Shown piece after piece: positions 55,266-64,000 of a DNA stretch of 64,000 nt. How positions within the stretch are numbered: the first letter of the stretch is position 1; the number at the start of each line of letters is the position of its first letter. Origin of the DNA: Crocinitomicaceae bacterium (GTDB taxonomy: Bacteria; Bacteroidota; Bacteroidia; Flavobacteriales_D; Sanyastnellaceae); contig NZGF01000075.1 in NCBI GenBank assembly GCA_002690915.1, positions 1 through 64,000 on the forward strand, written 5' to 3'. Both the position numbers and the translations under genes were made by a program. A model generated the notes under the pieces. It worked only from the letters and a program-made list of their open reading frames with translations. It did no database searches and was not told where the DNA came from.

Positions 55266-56395
55266 GAATTCGCTTGCGCCTGCTTCAAGGCTTGGGTAAT
55301 TTGCTGCTCCTCTTCCCCCCAATGCAAAGCCGCAGCCGCCTCAGAACACAGTGCTGTCCAATGAGAGGTCGGATACGCTAGAACAGCATCCACGGCCTCA
55401 GCAATGGCGGCTGGCGTGAAATCCTTCACCACCCGTCCGATCTTCCATTCGTCAACAACGTTAATGACCTCTGGCATTGGGCTCGCCACCACAGGAGTGC
55501 CCGCATGGATGTAATCAAATAATTTATTGGGCAAACTCATAATATAGTTGCCGTGAACACCTTGGTCCAGGCTCAATCCCACGTCGGCCGAAGCCGTAAG
55601 TCCACACAACTCATCAAACGGCATCTTCGGCAAAACAACCAATCGTCCCTCGAATTGATCCTCCTGGGTTCGGGCCCACTCCCATTCTTCCCCTGCACCC
55701 ACAATCACGAGGTACCATGCCACTTGAGTACGCAAGGCATGGACCGCTTGCACGACTCCACGGTCCTTGTCCAAATACGCTCCTTGTAAAATAAGAAGCT
55801 GCGCATGGGTTGGAATACCGAGTCGTTTCTTCCAATCGATCGACGTACGGACAGGCTTAACTCGCTTACGCGGCATGTTTCGAACTACCAGCGGACGTCC
55901 GCCCCTCGCCCGGGGATAGCGCTCGAAGTAGGCGTCGGCGATGCCTTCGTTGACCGTGATTACTGCAGCGATACGTGGAAATATGGAACGCTCCAATTGC
56001 AACCACACTCCTCGTTGGAAGGGGCGACCCGTTAAGCCTGCGGCTTCGGTGAAGTACTCATGGCTATCGTATACCAGCGGTAAATCTTTCACACGGGCAG
56101 CAATGAAAGCGGGCAAAAGCGTATCCAAATCATTGGCCCAAATGGCCTCCACTTGGACCTTAAAAAGCGCTCTTAACATGGCGACTTGAAGAAAGGCGTA
56201 GAAGCCGAAACCACGTTGAAATGGGAGCCGCAGTCGGCGGGCCAGAAAGGGAACTTCCAGTGGCCTTGACTCCTTCATCTCCCGTCCTATTAAGATCGGT
56301 TCCCACCCTTCAGTTTCCAGCGTAGCACAGGTTTTCAGCACCCGTTGGTCGTGATTCAAATCATTGGAAACTAAGACGGCTATGCGCTTTGCCAT
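55262..56395 (-). CDS. Glycosyltransferase (GT4/GT1-like)
   Basis: Start MAKRIAVLVSNDLNHDQRVLKT at 56395; LPLVYDSHEYFTEAAG; LLILQGAYLDKDRGV; LPNKLFDYIHAGTPVVASPMPEV. Confidence 0.92.
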   Translation of the reverse strand: MAKRIAVLVSNDLNHDQRVLKTCATLETEGWEPILIGREMKESRPLEVPFLARRLRLPFQRGFGFYAFLQVAMLRALFKVQVEAIWANDLDTLLPAFIAARVKDLPLVYDSHEYFTEAAGLTGRPFQRGVWLQLERSIFPRIAAVITVNEGIADAYFERYPRARGGRPLVVRNMPRKRVKPVRTSIDWKKRLGIPTHAQLLILQGAYLDKDRGVVQAVHALRTQVAWYLVIVGAGEEWEWARTQEDQFEGRLVVLPKMPFDELCGLTASADVGLSLDQGVHGNYIMSLPNKLFDYIHAGTPVVASPMPEVINVVDEWKIGRVVKDFTPAAIAEAVDAVLAYPTSHWTALCSEAAAALHWGEEEQQITQALKQAQANS

Positions 56396-56403
56396 GCGAA
56401 CAG

Positions 56404-57240
56404 TCAGGCATTCATTGACTCTTGAACGCGCCTGAGTACTTTTTTGGTGTACTCCGGGAAATCTGCTCCCATCATCCAACCAAAATACCCTGGGTTTTCA
56501 GTCAAAACATCGACTACACGCTTGCCCTTGTGTTGGCCGAAATTGAAACACACTGCATCATCTGCACCAATCACGAAACGACCTGCCGGATCGGCAAAGG
56601 GCTGTCGCTGGCAGAAGGTGCCCAGTTCGTCCATATCACGAGGCACAGGACCCACAGTCTCCTCGTCAGATACGTCGACCACGGTATCCTCGTATTTTTC
56701 CAATTGGGCCAAGAGGACTTCCAATGTCGCTTCCGTATCGGGCAATGCCTCGTGTGCCCCTTGGATGGTTTTGCCGCAATAGAACTTGTAAGCCGCACGC
56801 AGTGTTCGTTGCTCCATCTTGTGGAAGATGTTCTGCACATCAATCAAATTGCGGCCTTCCAACTCAAAGTTGATTCCAGCGCGGAGGAATTCCTCCGCTA
56901 AAAACGGGACATCAAACCGGTTCGAATTGTAGCCCCCCAAGTCGCAGCCATCCAGAAATTCCGACATGCTCTTAGCGTACTGGCGGAAGTTTGGCTTATC
57001 CTTTACGTCGTTGTCATAGATGCCGTGAATAAGGCTGGTTTCAAGGGGAATCGGAATGCCTGGGTTAATCAATACCCGGTGTTCAGCTCCCCTCTTTTCG
57101 GGCTTTTTCTCGACGGTACCATCCGGATTCACCTTGATCATGGCGATCTCCACAATCCGGTCTTTGGACAAATCCGTTCCCGTGGTCTCCAAATCGAAAA
57201 TTACGAGTGGACGTTTTAGCTGAAGCGCAGATAAATCCAT
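56404..57240 (-). CDS. DNA polymerase III epsilon-like 3'-5' exonuclease
   Basis: RPLVIFDLETTGTDLSKDRIVEIAMIKV; LGGYNSNRFDVPFLAEEF; GAHEALPDTEATLEVLLAQ. Confidence 0.93.
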   Translation of the reverse strand: MDLSALQLKRPLVIFDLETTGTDLSKDRIVEIAMIKVNPDGTVEKKPEKRGAEHRVLINPGIPIPLETSLIHGIYDNDVKDKPNFRQYAKSMSEFLDGCDLGGYNSNRFDVPFLAEEFLRAGINFELEGRNLIDVQNIFHKMEQRTLRAAYKFYCGKTIQGAHEALPDTEATLEVLLAQLEKYEDTVVDVSDEETVGPVPRDMDELGTFCQRQPFADPAGRFVIGADDAVCFNFGQHKGKRVVDVLTENPGYFGWMMGADFPEYTKKVLRRVQESMNA

Positions 57241-57243
57241 GGC

Positions 57244-58608
57244 TTAAACAATCGCACGGTTCAAATCAAACTCTTCCAAATACGTCGCAACCCGCTTTAC
57301 GAAACTGCCTCCCAACATGCCGTCCACCACACGGTGGTCATAGCTGTGGCTGAGGAACATCATATGGCGGATGCCAATCATATCCCCTTCTGGGGTTTCG
57401 ATTACTGCGGGTTTCTTTCGAATTGCTCCGAGGGCTAGAATACCAACTTGAGGCTGGTTTATGATGGGGGTTCCCATTACATTTCCAAAGGTTCCGACAT
57501 TCGACATGGTGTACGTACCACCAGCGGTGTCATCCGGCTTCAATTTGCCCGTACGCGCCCGATCAGCAAGGTCATTGACCCGTGTTGCCAATCCAACCAG
57601 ACTCAATTGGTCGGCGTTGTGGATGACGGGCACAATCAAATTTCCAGACGGCAATGCGGTTGCCATGCCCAAATTAATCTGCTTTTTGATGATGATGCGA
57701 TCGCCATCAACGCTTGCGTTTACGCCGGGGAAGTCCCGAATCGCTTTGACTATCGCTTCCGCAATTAAAGGTGTGAATGTCAATTTCGTTCCGTGGGCCT
57801 GCTCAAAAGCGGCTTTGTTGCGCTTCCGCCAGTCAACGATTTTGGTCATATCTGCCTCAACAAAGCTGGTAACGTGTGGGCTCGTTTGCTTCGAGCGTAC
57901 CATGTGATCAGCGATAAGCTTCCGCATGCGATCCATTTCCACAATCTCATCGCGACCGGAAACAGAAACCGTCGGAGCGGGGCTCGCTGTCGAAGTCGGA
58001 GCCTGAGTGGGGGGCTTTGAAGTTGCCGATGCAGCGGGAGCAGAACCGCGCCCATCTACGAAGGCCAAGATGTCTTTTTTGGTCACTCGACCCTCGGAAC
58101 CGGAACCTGTGATGCCATCCAATTCAGTTGGGGTTACCCCTTCGGATTGGGCGATGCTCCGAACGAGCGGCGAGTAGAACCGGCCGTTCGCTCCTATGCG
58201 AGCAGGCATGTTATCAAGCGGACCCGACGCTGAGAGGGGCGCCTGCAGTGCTTCGACAACTTCAGGAGCCGGAGCAGCTGGAGCAGGGACTGGAGCCGCA
58301 ACTGGAGCTGGAGCTGGAGTTGGCGCAGCTGCAGCGCTGGAGGATGAAGAGGCCGCATCGGAATCTCCGTCAATTTCAAATTTGGCAATTATCTGACCCA
58401 CAGCAATCACATCTCCTTCCTGGACCAACCACTCAACCAACGTCCCGTCTTCCGGGGCAGGCACCTCACTGTCTACCTTGTCGGTAGCAATTTCAACCAG
58501 CGGCTCATCAGCCTCGGTTTGTTCTCCTGCGTTGACAACAAATTTGGTAATCGTGGCTTCAGCCACGCTCTCCCCCATTTTGGGTAACAAAATTTCAATT
58601 ACTGCCAT
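57244..58608 (-). CDS. 2-oxo acid dehydrogenase E2 (dihydrolipoamide acyltransferase)
   Basis: Lipoyl domain VEIATDKVDSEVPAPEDG; Ala/Pro linker; E3-binding FYSPLVRSIAQSEGVTPTELDGITGSGSEGRVTKKDI; catalytic SHSYDHRVVDGMLGG. Confidence 0.96.
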   Translation of the reverse strand: MAVIEILLPKMGESVAEATITKFVVNAGEQTEADEPLVEIATDKVDSEVPAPEDGTLVEWLVQEGDVIAVGQIIAKFEIDGDSDAASSSSSAAAAPTPAPAPVAAPVPAPAAPAPEVVEALQAPLSASGPLDNMPARIGANGRFYSPLVRSIAQSEGVTPTELDGITGSGSEGRVTKKDILAFVDGRGSAPAASATSKPPTQAPTSTASPAPTVSVSGRDEIVEMDRMRKLIADHMVRSKQTSPHVTSFVEADMTKIVDWRKRNKAAFEQAHGTKLTFTPLIAEAIVKAIRDFPGVNASVDGDRIIIKKQINLGMATALPSGNLIVPVIHNADQLSLVGLATRVNDLADRARTGKLKPDDTAGGTYTMSNVGTFGNVMGTPIINQPQVGILALGAIRKKPAVIETPEGDMIGIRHMMFLSHSYDHRVVDGMLGGSFVKRVATYLEEFDLNRAIV

Positions 58609-60559
58609 GGCGATGTATTGCGCGGTACGAAATTAAGGCTTCCCAGATGACTTGCACATCTATTGTCCAACGATAATCACGAACATATGTGAGCAGCGTG
58701 CGTTGCCTTGCTCTATCTCCCATGCCTTCAGCACGTTGGAACACGAAGCTGCGCGAAGTAGCGGCAGCGCCATTCGATGCCTCGCTGTAGCCTACCCATG
58801 TGCACCCACCCATCAGGACTTCCACGGCAGCACCCACCCAATCGCTCTGCTTCCTCAGGATGAAGAGGGGAAAGACCAACAAAACCAAAATGGCCACCAC
58901 CGCATCCACGGCGCGTTTCGCTCGACGGGCACGCGGCTTGAATATTGCACTGCTCCATTCGGTAATGGCGCCACGCTCGGGGCCGCCAGCCCCAACGATT
59001 TGGCCATCGTCAGTCCATGCTATGCGAAAGCGAATATTCTTGTCGGAAACCAAGCCCATGGCGCGTATCATCTGACCAGCGGGAACCTCGCGACCGCTCA
59101 TGATAATTTCATTGAATTGATGAATGCGGATGGCATCGCTTAAGCTGTCCATCCCGCCCAACCAACGAACCCCATCGTCCAACACATCGATGGATTCTGG
59201 CTGAATGGATAGGGCATAAATCGACCCGAAAGCCACCGGCTCCAGCACATCTTGGGTGCGAATGAGTTCTTGCATTGGCATCAAATCGCCTCTTCCTGCG
59301 ATATAAAGTCGCTTCGGAGTAATCTCCCCGGCATCACCACCGAATCGAGCCAAGACGGCTCGAACAAGTGCAATGACAACAGGAACAAAAGCCGCTCCAA
59401 ACAGAAATATGGCCCGGCTAAATCGCAGCGATTCAGGAAGAAGACCATACGTAGCGAGGAGTAAAACGGTTCCGATCAAAGTTCCCTTCGCAACCGCATT
59501 CCAACGCCAAGGCTTGTCGTACCCCCCCTGAAGTTTAACAGCGACCAGCCAAACCAACGCATACATACCTGTCGCCGGCAGTGCCATGTCCCATTCATAA
59601 CGAATGTTTTGCCACATCCCGTACTGCTGCAAGAAAAACAGGAGGCCCGACCAAGAGAGCAGCCATTCGGCAGCTGGGAGCGCCACAGCTTTGGAAACAC
59701 GCGAGGCAATGGCCAAACTTGCCCGGAGGTAAATGGCCAGTTGGATCACGCGGTGCATCGCACGGCCACCGCGTCCCCTGAAGTGCGTACGTGCGAAAAT
59801 TTGCATCGCGCGGTAGAAAACCAAAACGTAATTCAGCGATCCTTTTTTGGTGCTTTCGCCTTTGTAGTGAACAATCGAAGTGCCGGCGTAATAGTGGTTT
59901 ACATACCCCCCTTTCATCAGCCGCCAGCTTAAGTCGATGTCCTCTCCATACATAAAGTATTGTTCATCCAGCAACCCCACCTCATCCAAGGCCGACTTGC
60001 GCATCCACATGTACGCGCCGCTCAAAACTTCAATGGGCTGGGATTCGTCTTTCGATAAATTTCCCATGTAGTAACGGTTGAGTCGAGCGGATCTTGGAGC
60101 CAAGCGATACAACCCTGAAATCTTCCAAAATGCTGCACTGGGAGTCGGAATGCCGCGCTTAGATTCCGGAAGATATCGACCGGCACCGTCGACCATTGGA
60201 ACACCAAGCCCTCCCAATCGAGAGTGTGCATCGGCATATTCCAAGCAATTCAGTAACGTATCCTCCTGGATAATCGTATCAGGATTCAATAACAACACCC
60301 AACGTCCGCGGCTCTGCCGAATAGCCAGATTATTGCCTTTGGAAAATCCCAAGTTCTCTTTAGAATCGAGTAAATGCACTTCCGGAAATTGTCGACGGAC
60401 CATCCCGCACGATCCGTCCACGGAATTGTTGTCAACTACGAATACCTCTGCTGCGTAACCCGCTTCCTCCAAAACATCCTTCCCCGCCCGAACCGAGAGC
60501 AGACACTGGGAGAGGAAGTGTTCAACGTTGTAATTGACAATAATGACCGAAACGTCCAC
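58595..60559 (-). CDS. Multidomain glycosyltransferase family 2 with TM region and C-terminal CoA_binding_3/sugar-transferase-like region
   Basis: MDVSVIIVNYNVEHFLSQCLLSV...VFVVDNNSVDGSC...GFSKGNNLAIRQSRGRWVLLLNPDTII; GEDIDLSWRLMKGGY; four or more TM segments; C-term RLYIAGRGDLMPMQELI...RAKRAVDAVVAILVLLVFPLFIL. Confidence 0.88.
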   Translation of the reverse strand: MDVSVIIVNYNVEHFLSQCLLSVRAGKDVLEEAGYAAEVFVVDNNSVDGSCGMVRRQFPEVHLLDSKENLGFSKGNNLAIRQSRGRWVLLLNPDTIIQEDTLLNCLEYADAHSRLGGLGVPMVDGAGRYLPESKRGIPTPSAAFWKISGLYRLAPRSARLNRYYMGNLSKDESQPIEVLSGAYMWMRKSALDEVGLLDEQYFMYGEDIDLSWRLMKGGYVNHYYAGTSIVHYKGESTKKGSLNYVLVFYRAMQIFARTHFRGRGGRAMHRVIQLAIYLRASLAIASRVSKAVALPAAEWLLSWSGLLFFLQQYGMWQNIRYEWDMALPATGMYALVWLVAVKLQGGYDKPWRWNAVAKGTLIGTVLLLATYGLLPESLRFSRAIFLFGAAFVPVVIALVRAVLARFGGDAGEITPKRLYIAGRGDLMPMQELIRTQDVLEPVAFGSIYALSIQPESIDVLDDGVRWLGGMDSLSDAIRIHQFNEIIMSGREVPAGQMIRAMGLVSDKNIRFRIAWTDDGQIVGAGGPERGAITEWSSAIFKPRARRAKRAVDAVVAILVLLVFPLFILRKQSDWVGAAVEVLMGGCTWVGYSEASNGAAATSRSFVFQRAEGMGDRARQRTLLTYVRDYRWTIDVQVIWEALISYRAIHRHGSN

Positions 60560-60568
60560 GGCTTGAAG

Positions 60569-61192
60569 TTAGGAGGTATATGGTAACCGTTGCTTCAGGC
60601 TCTGCACCAAGGTTGCTTCATCGGCATGCTGTAAATCTTCACCCACAGCCAAACCGCGAGCGATGGCGGTAACTTCTACCTCAGAATTTGCCAATTTTCG
60701 AAACAAGTAAAAAGCTGTGGTCTCGCCTTCCATGGTCGCCGGCAGGGCGAAAATCACCTCTACACAATTTTCGGAACTCGCACCATCTTTCTGCGCGAGT
60801 CGGTTGACAAGCGTATCAATGTTAAGGTCGTTGGGGCCAATGCCGTCCATGGGACTGATTACGCCTCCAAGAACGTGGTATTTACCGCGGTATTGCCCTG
60901 TGGATTCTAGCGCCAACAAATCCCGGATATCCTCCACAATGCAGATTAATCCTTCGTTACGAGCGGGGTCGGTGCAAATGGAGCACACTTCTGCTTCGGT
61001 CAAATTGTGGCATTGGCGGCACGCATGGATACCATTTTTCATGGCCTGGAACGCTTCAGCGAAGGCATCTACCTGTTCCTCCGATCGGTTCAACAGGTTC
61101 AACACAAGGCGCAGCGCGGTTTTGCGCCCCACACCCGGCAGCGATGCCATTTGGTCAACGGCTGCCTCGATCAACCGCGAAGGAAGTTCCAT
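60569..61192 (-). CDS. recR: Recombination protein RecR
   Basis: MASLPGVGRKTALRLVLNLL; C4 zinc CRQCHNLTEAEVCSIC; Toprim VVEDIRDLLALESTGQYRGKYHVLGGVISPMDGIGP. Confidence 0.97.
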   Translation of the reverse strand: MELPSRLIEAAVDQMASLPGVGRKTALRLVLNLLNRSEEQVDAFAEAFQAMKNGIHACRQCHNLTEAEVCSICTDPARNEGLICIVEDIRDLLALESTGQYRGKYHVLGGVISPMDGIGPNDLNIDTLVNRLAQKDGASSENCVEVIFALPATMEGETTAFYLFRKLANSEVEVTAIARGLAVGEDLQHADEATLVQSLKQRLPYTS

Positions 61193-61196
61193 GGTG

Positions 61197-61204
61197 CAAA
61201 TTTA
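61197..61204 (-). promoter_or_regulatory. -7 promoter element TAAATTTG upstream of recR
   Basis: Reverse complement of caaattta; 4 nt before the recR ATG at 61192. Confidence 0.5.
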
Positions 61205-61228
61205 CAGGCGGTTGCTCATCTTTGGGGC

Positions 61229-62707
61229 ATGACTCCAACAACGGTTCTCCTTATTTTCTGTGGATATGTTGCGGTGTTGCTCCTGGTGGCTCGACTGACG
61301 GCGCGCCATGGAGCACAGGACAGCGACGCGCATTTTTTTGTTGCCAACAAAAAAGCACCTTGGTACGCTGTAGCCTTTGGCATGCTGGGCGCTTCGCTGA
61401 GTGGGGTTACCTTCATCAGCGTTCCGGGTTGGGTTGGCTCCCAAGGATTCACTTACATGCAGATGGTGCTGGGGTACTTGGTGGGGTATGGGTTCATCAT
61501 GGCGATTCTCATGCCCTTGTATTACCGGATGGGGCTGACGAGCATCTACGGATATTTCGAGAGTCGCTTTGGTCCGAAAGCCTACCGCACCGGTGCGGCG
61601 TTCTTCATTTTGTCGAGAACGATCGGCGCCGCCTTCCGGCTCTTTCTCGTGGCTCTGGTGCTAAAGCTTTTCATCCTTGAACCTCTCGGTTGGAGCTCAG
61701 GTTCAGGAGCGACATTAGACTGGGGCTATGCCTTGGCAGTATTGATAATCTTGGGCGTCATATGGGCATACACCCGACAGGGCGGTCTTGGCACCATAGT
61801 GTGGACGGACACCCTGCAAACGGCTGCAATGCTCTTGGCGGTTGTGTATTCCGTACATGCGATTGCTGCGGCGATGGACTGGTCTTGGATTGAAACCGTG
61901 CAACACATTCAATCAAGCCCCATGGGCGAGTGGTGGATATGGGACGACTGGAAAGCACCCAATCATTTCGTCAAGCACTTCACAGCCGGTGCATTTGTCG
62001 CGACGGCCATGACCGGTATGGATCAAGACATGATGCAGAAAAACCTAGCCTGCAAAAATTTGCAGGAGGCCCGCTGGAACATGGGCAGTTTTTCCGTTGT
62101 GTTGGTCGTGGTAAATGTCCTGTTTTTGGGATTGGGGGTGCTTTTGTACACCTGGGCGGAAAGCCAAGCCCTAACCATTGAGCGAGCGGACAGCTTGTAC
62201 CCTACTGTTGCCCTCGGAGGAAGTTTGGACTGGGGATTGGGATTGGTGTTTCTCGTTGGCCTCTTGGCCTCGGCGTTTAGCAGTGCCGACAGCGCCATGA
62301 CCGCGCTGACTACGTCCATCTGCGTGGACTTGTTAAACACTGAAAAACAGTCGTATACAGAAGCCACCGCAGTGCGCAAAAAAGTTCACTTGGGGGTTGC
62401 AGTCGTGCTATTCTGTGTCATCCTAGTCTTCAGTGCATTGCAGGACTCCAGCGTGGTGTCAGCGATTTTTACTGCGGCCAATTACACCTATGGCCCCATA
62501 CTTGGGCTGTTTGCCTTCGGTTTGACAATGAAGGGGCAACCTGTCGACCGCTATATCCCTTGGGTGGCCATCGCGAGTCCTGTTATCTGCTACCTGCTTG
62601 AAGCCAGTTTGAAGTCTGGCTATGGTTTCAGCTTCGGTTTTGCCCTGTTGCCAGTAAATGGGTTACTCACATTTTCGGGACTTTGGCTGTTGACGAAAAA
62701 GCTGTGA
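61229..62707 (+). CDS. Sodium:solute symporter family protein
   Basis: Start MTPTTVLLIFCGYVAVLLL at 61229; FFVANKKAPWYAVAFGMLGASLSGVTFISVPGWVGSQGFTYMQMV; SAFSSADSAMTALTTSICVDLLN. Confidence 0.93.
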   Translation: MTPTTVLLIFCGYVAVLLLVARLTARHGAQDSDAHFFVANKKAPWYAVAFGMLGASLSGVTFISVPGWVGSQGFTYMQMVLGYLVGYGFIMAILMPLYYRMGLTSIYGYFESRFGPKAYRTGAAFFILSRTIGAAFRLFLVALVLKLFILEPLGWSSGSGATLDWGYALAVLIILGVIWAYTRQGGLGTIVWTDTLQTAAMLLAVVYSVHAIAAAMDWSWIETVQHIQSSPMGEWWIWDDWKAPNHFVKHFTAGAFVATAMTGMDQDMMQKNLACKNLQEARWNMGSFSVVLVVVNVLFLGLGVLLYTWAESQALTIERADSLYPTVALGGSLDWGLGLVFLVGLLASAFSSADSAMTALTTSICVDLLNTEKQSYTEATAVRKKVHLGVAVVLFCVILVFSALQDSSVVSAIFTAANYTYGPILGLFAFGLTMKGQPVDRYIPWVAIASPVICYLLEASLKSGYGFSFGFALLPVNGLLTFSGLWLLTKKL

Positions 62708-62785
62708 TTTGCTCCTCGATGGAGACAACCCTTTGAACACCGGCTGTATTTTTGTGCTTTCAATCGCAAACCTTCAGTATTGACC

Positions 62786-63982
62786 ATGGAACAGCGCTCC
62801 TCTAAACTGCTCAACCGCCTCTCCGAATCGGCCACCATTGCCATGGCCAGGAAGGCCACCGAATTGAAACAATCCGGTGTCGATGTTATTTCCCTCTCCC
62901 TCGGTGAGCCGGATTTTGACACCCCGCATGTGCTCAAACAAGCTGGGATTGAAGCAATCGAGAAAAACATCACGCATTACACACCGGTGCCGGGATTGCA
63001 GGATGTGCGTGAGTCCATTTGCGCCAAGTTCAAGCGGGACAACGGTCTTCACTTTAATCCTTCCCAAATCGTCGTTTCTAACGGCGCGAAGCAGAGCATT
63101 ACCAACGTCGTGCTAACGCTCGTCGATCCGGGCGAGGAGGTCATCTTGCCCGCACCGTACTGGGTAAGCTACGCGGATATGGTCGCCTTCGCCGGCGGTA
63201 CGTCCAAGGTGCTGCCTACGTCCATCGAGAACGACTTTAAAATACAGCCGGAAGAGTTGGAAGCGGCCATCAACTCCAAAACACGCCTGCTCATTTATTC
63301 ATCGCCTTGCAACCCTTCAGGTTCTGTCTACACGCGTGCTGAGATAGAAGCCTTGGCGGAAGTATTGAAGCGTCACCCCCACGTCTACATTATCAGCGAC
63401 GAGATCTACGAGCTGATCAACTTCACGGACGGACACTGTTCCATTGGCACCATTGAAGAACTGAAAGACCGCGTCATCACCGTTAATGGCGTTTCCAAAG
63501 GGTTTGCCATGACCGGCTGGCGTCTTGGCTACATCGGCGCACCGGAGTGGATCGCCAAGGCGTGCTCCAAAATCCAAGGGCAAGTAACCTCTGCTCCTTG
63601 CAGCATTGCACAGGTAGCCGCGGGTGCAGCGGTATCTGAAGATCCTTCTATAGCCGACACCATGAAAGAGGCTTTCTTGTCCCGTCGCGATTTGATGATA
63701 GACGGTTTGAGCGCCATTCCAGGCCTGAAGGTCAACAAGCCCATGGGGGCTTTTTACCTGTTCCCTGATGTGAGCGCTTTGTTCGGAAAAACAACCGGGA
63801 ATAGAACCATTGAAACTGCTGAAGACTTCGCTATGTACCTCCTGGAAGAGGCACATGTGGCCACGGTCGGCGGCGGTGCGTTCGGAACCCCCGAATGCAT
63901 ACGTCTCTCGTACGCCGCCTCTGAAGCGCTATTGATTGAAGCCCTCGCTCGCATTTCAAAGGCCGTTGCAGCCCTCCAATAA
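62786..63982 (+). CDS. aspC: Pyridoxal-phosphate aminotransferase (aspartate aminotransferase, class I/II)
   Basis: VISLSLGEPDFDTP; YTPVPGLQDVRESI; SNGAKQSITNVVLTLVDPGEEVILPAPYWVSYADMV; SDEIYELINF; NGVSKGFAMTGWRLGYIGAP. Confidence 0.96.
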   Translation: MEQRSSKLLNRLSESATIAMARKATELKQSGVDVISLSLGEPDFDTPHVLKQAGIEAIEKNITHYTPVPGLQDVRESICAKFKRDNGLHFNPSQIVVSNGAKQSITNVVLTLVDPGEEVILPAPYWVSYADMVAFAGGTSKVLPTSIENDFKIQPEELEAAINSKTRLLIYSSPCNPSGSVYTRAEIEALAEVLKRHPHVYIISDEIYELINFTDGHCSIGTIEELKDRVITVNGVSKGFAMTGWRLGYIGAPEWIAKACSKIQGQVTSAPCSIAQVAAGAAVSEDPSIADTMKEAFLSRRDLMIDGLSAIPGLKVNKPMGAFYLFPDVSALFGKTTGNRTIETAEDFAMYLLEEAHVATVGGGAFGTPECIRLSYAASEALLIEALARISKAVAALQ

Positions 63983-64000
63983 CGCCTGTTCGCTACCTTC

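Noticed and set aside
58245-58360. Low-complexity ggagctggagctggag tract
   Set aside because: Encodes the flexible Ala/Pro linker of the E2 acyltransferase; expected.

Overview
64 kb of a Bacteroidota (Flavobacteriales-like) chromosome with moderately high GC and dense coding. The lineage inference rests on two T9SS-type C-terminal sorting signals (CHU_C/type B and PYPNP.../type A), S46 peptidase, DUF4199, a PorE-like OmpA protein and TANNTTTG promoter elements. Most content is core: mnmA, a small SRP RNA, biotin carboxylase, sirtuin, a ccmBCDEF cytochrome c maturation cluster, kdsC, yidC, an S46 dipeptidyl-peptidase, ppc, trmD-rplS, histidine degradation genes (bifunctional ftcD/fchA, hutI, hutH), aroC, gyrB, a MacAB-like ABC export operon, ftsE, an E2 acyltransferase, recR and an aspartate aminotransferase. 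I found no tRNA, CRISPR array, transposase or phage module. The best leads are: (i) an ECF sigma factor overlapping a single-pass PKD/CHU_C membrane protein and followed by a giant PKD/CUB adhesin; (ii) a DUF4920-like lipoprotein gene interrupted by one in-frame TAG between its two conserved cysteines; (iii) a six-repeat Cys-rich T9SS protein with a Kazal-like insert; (iv) recurrent TANNTTTG-N4-6-ATG spacing suggesting leaderless mRNAs, with mirror-symmetric divergent promoters. No wholly new system is proven here. All domain calls are by eye, without database searches.
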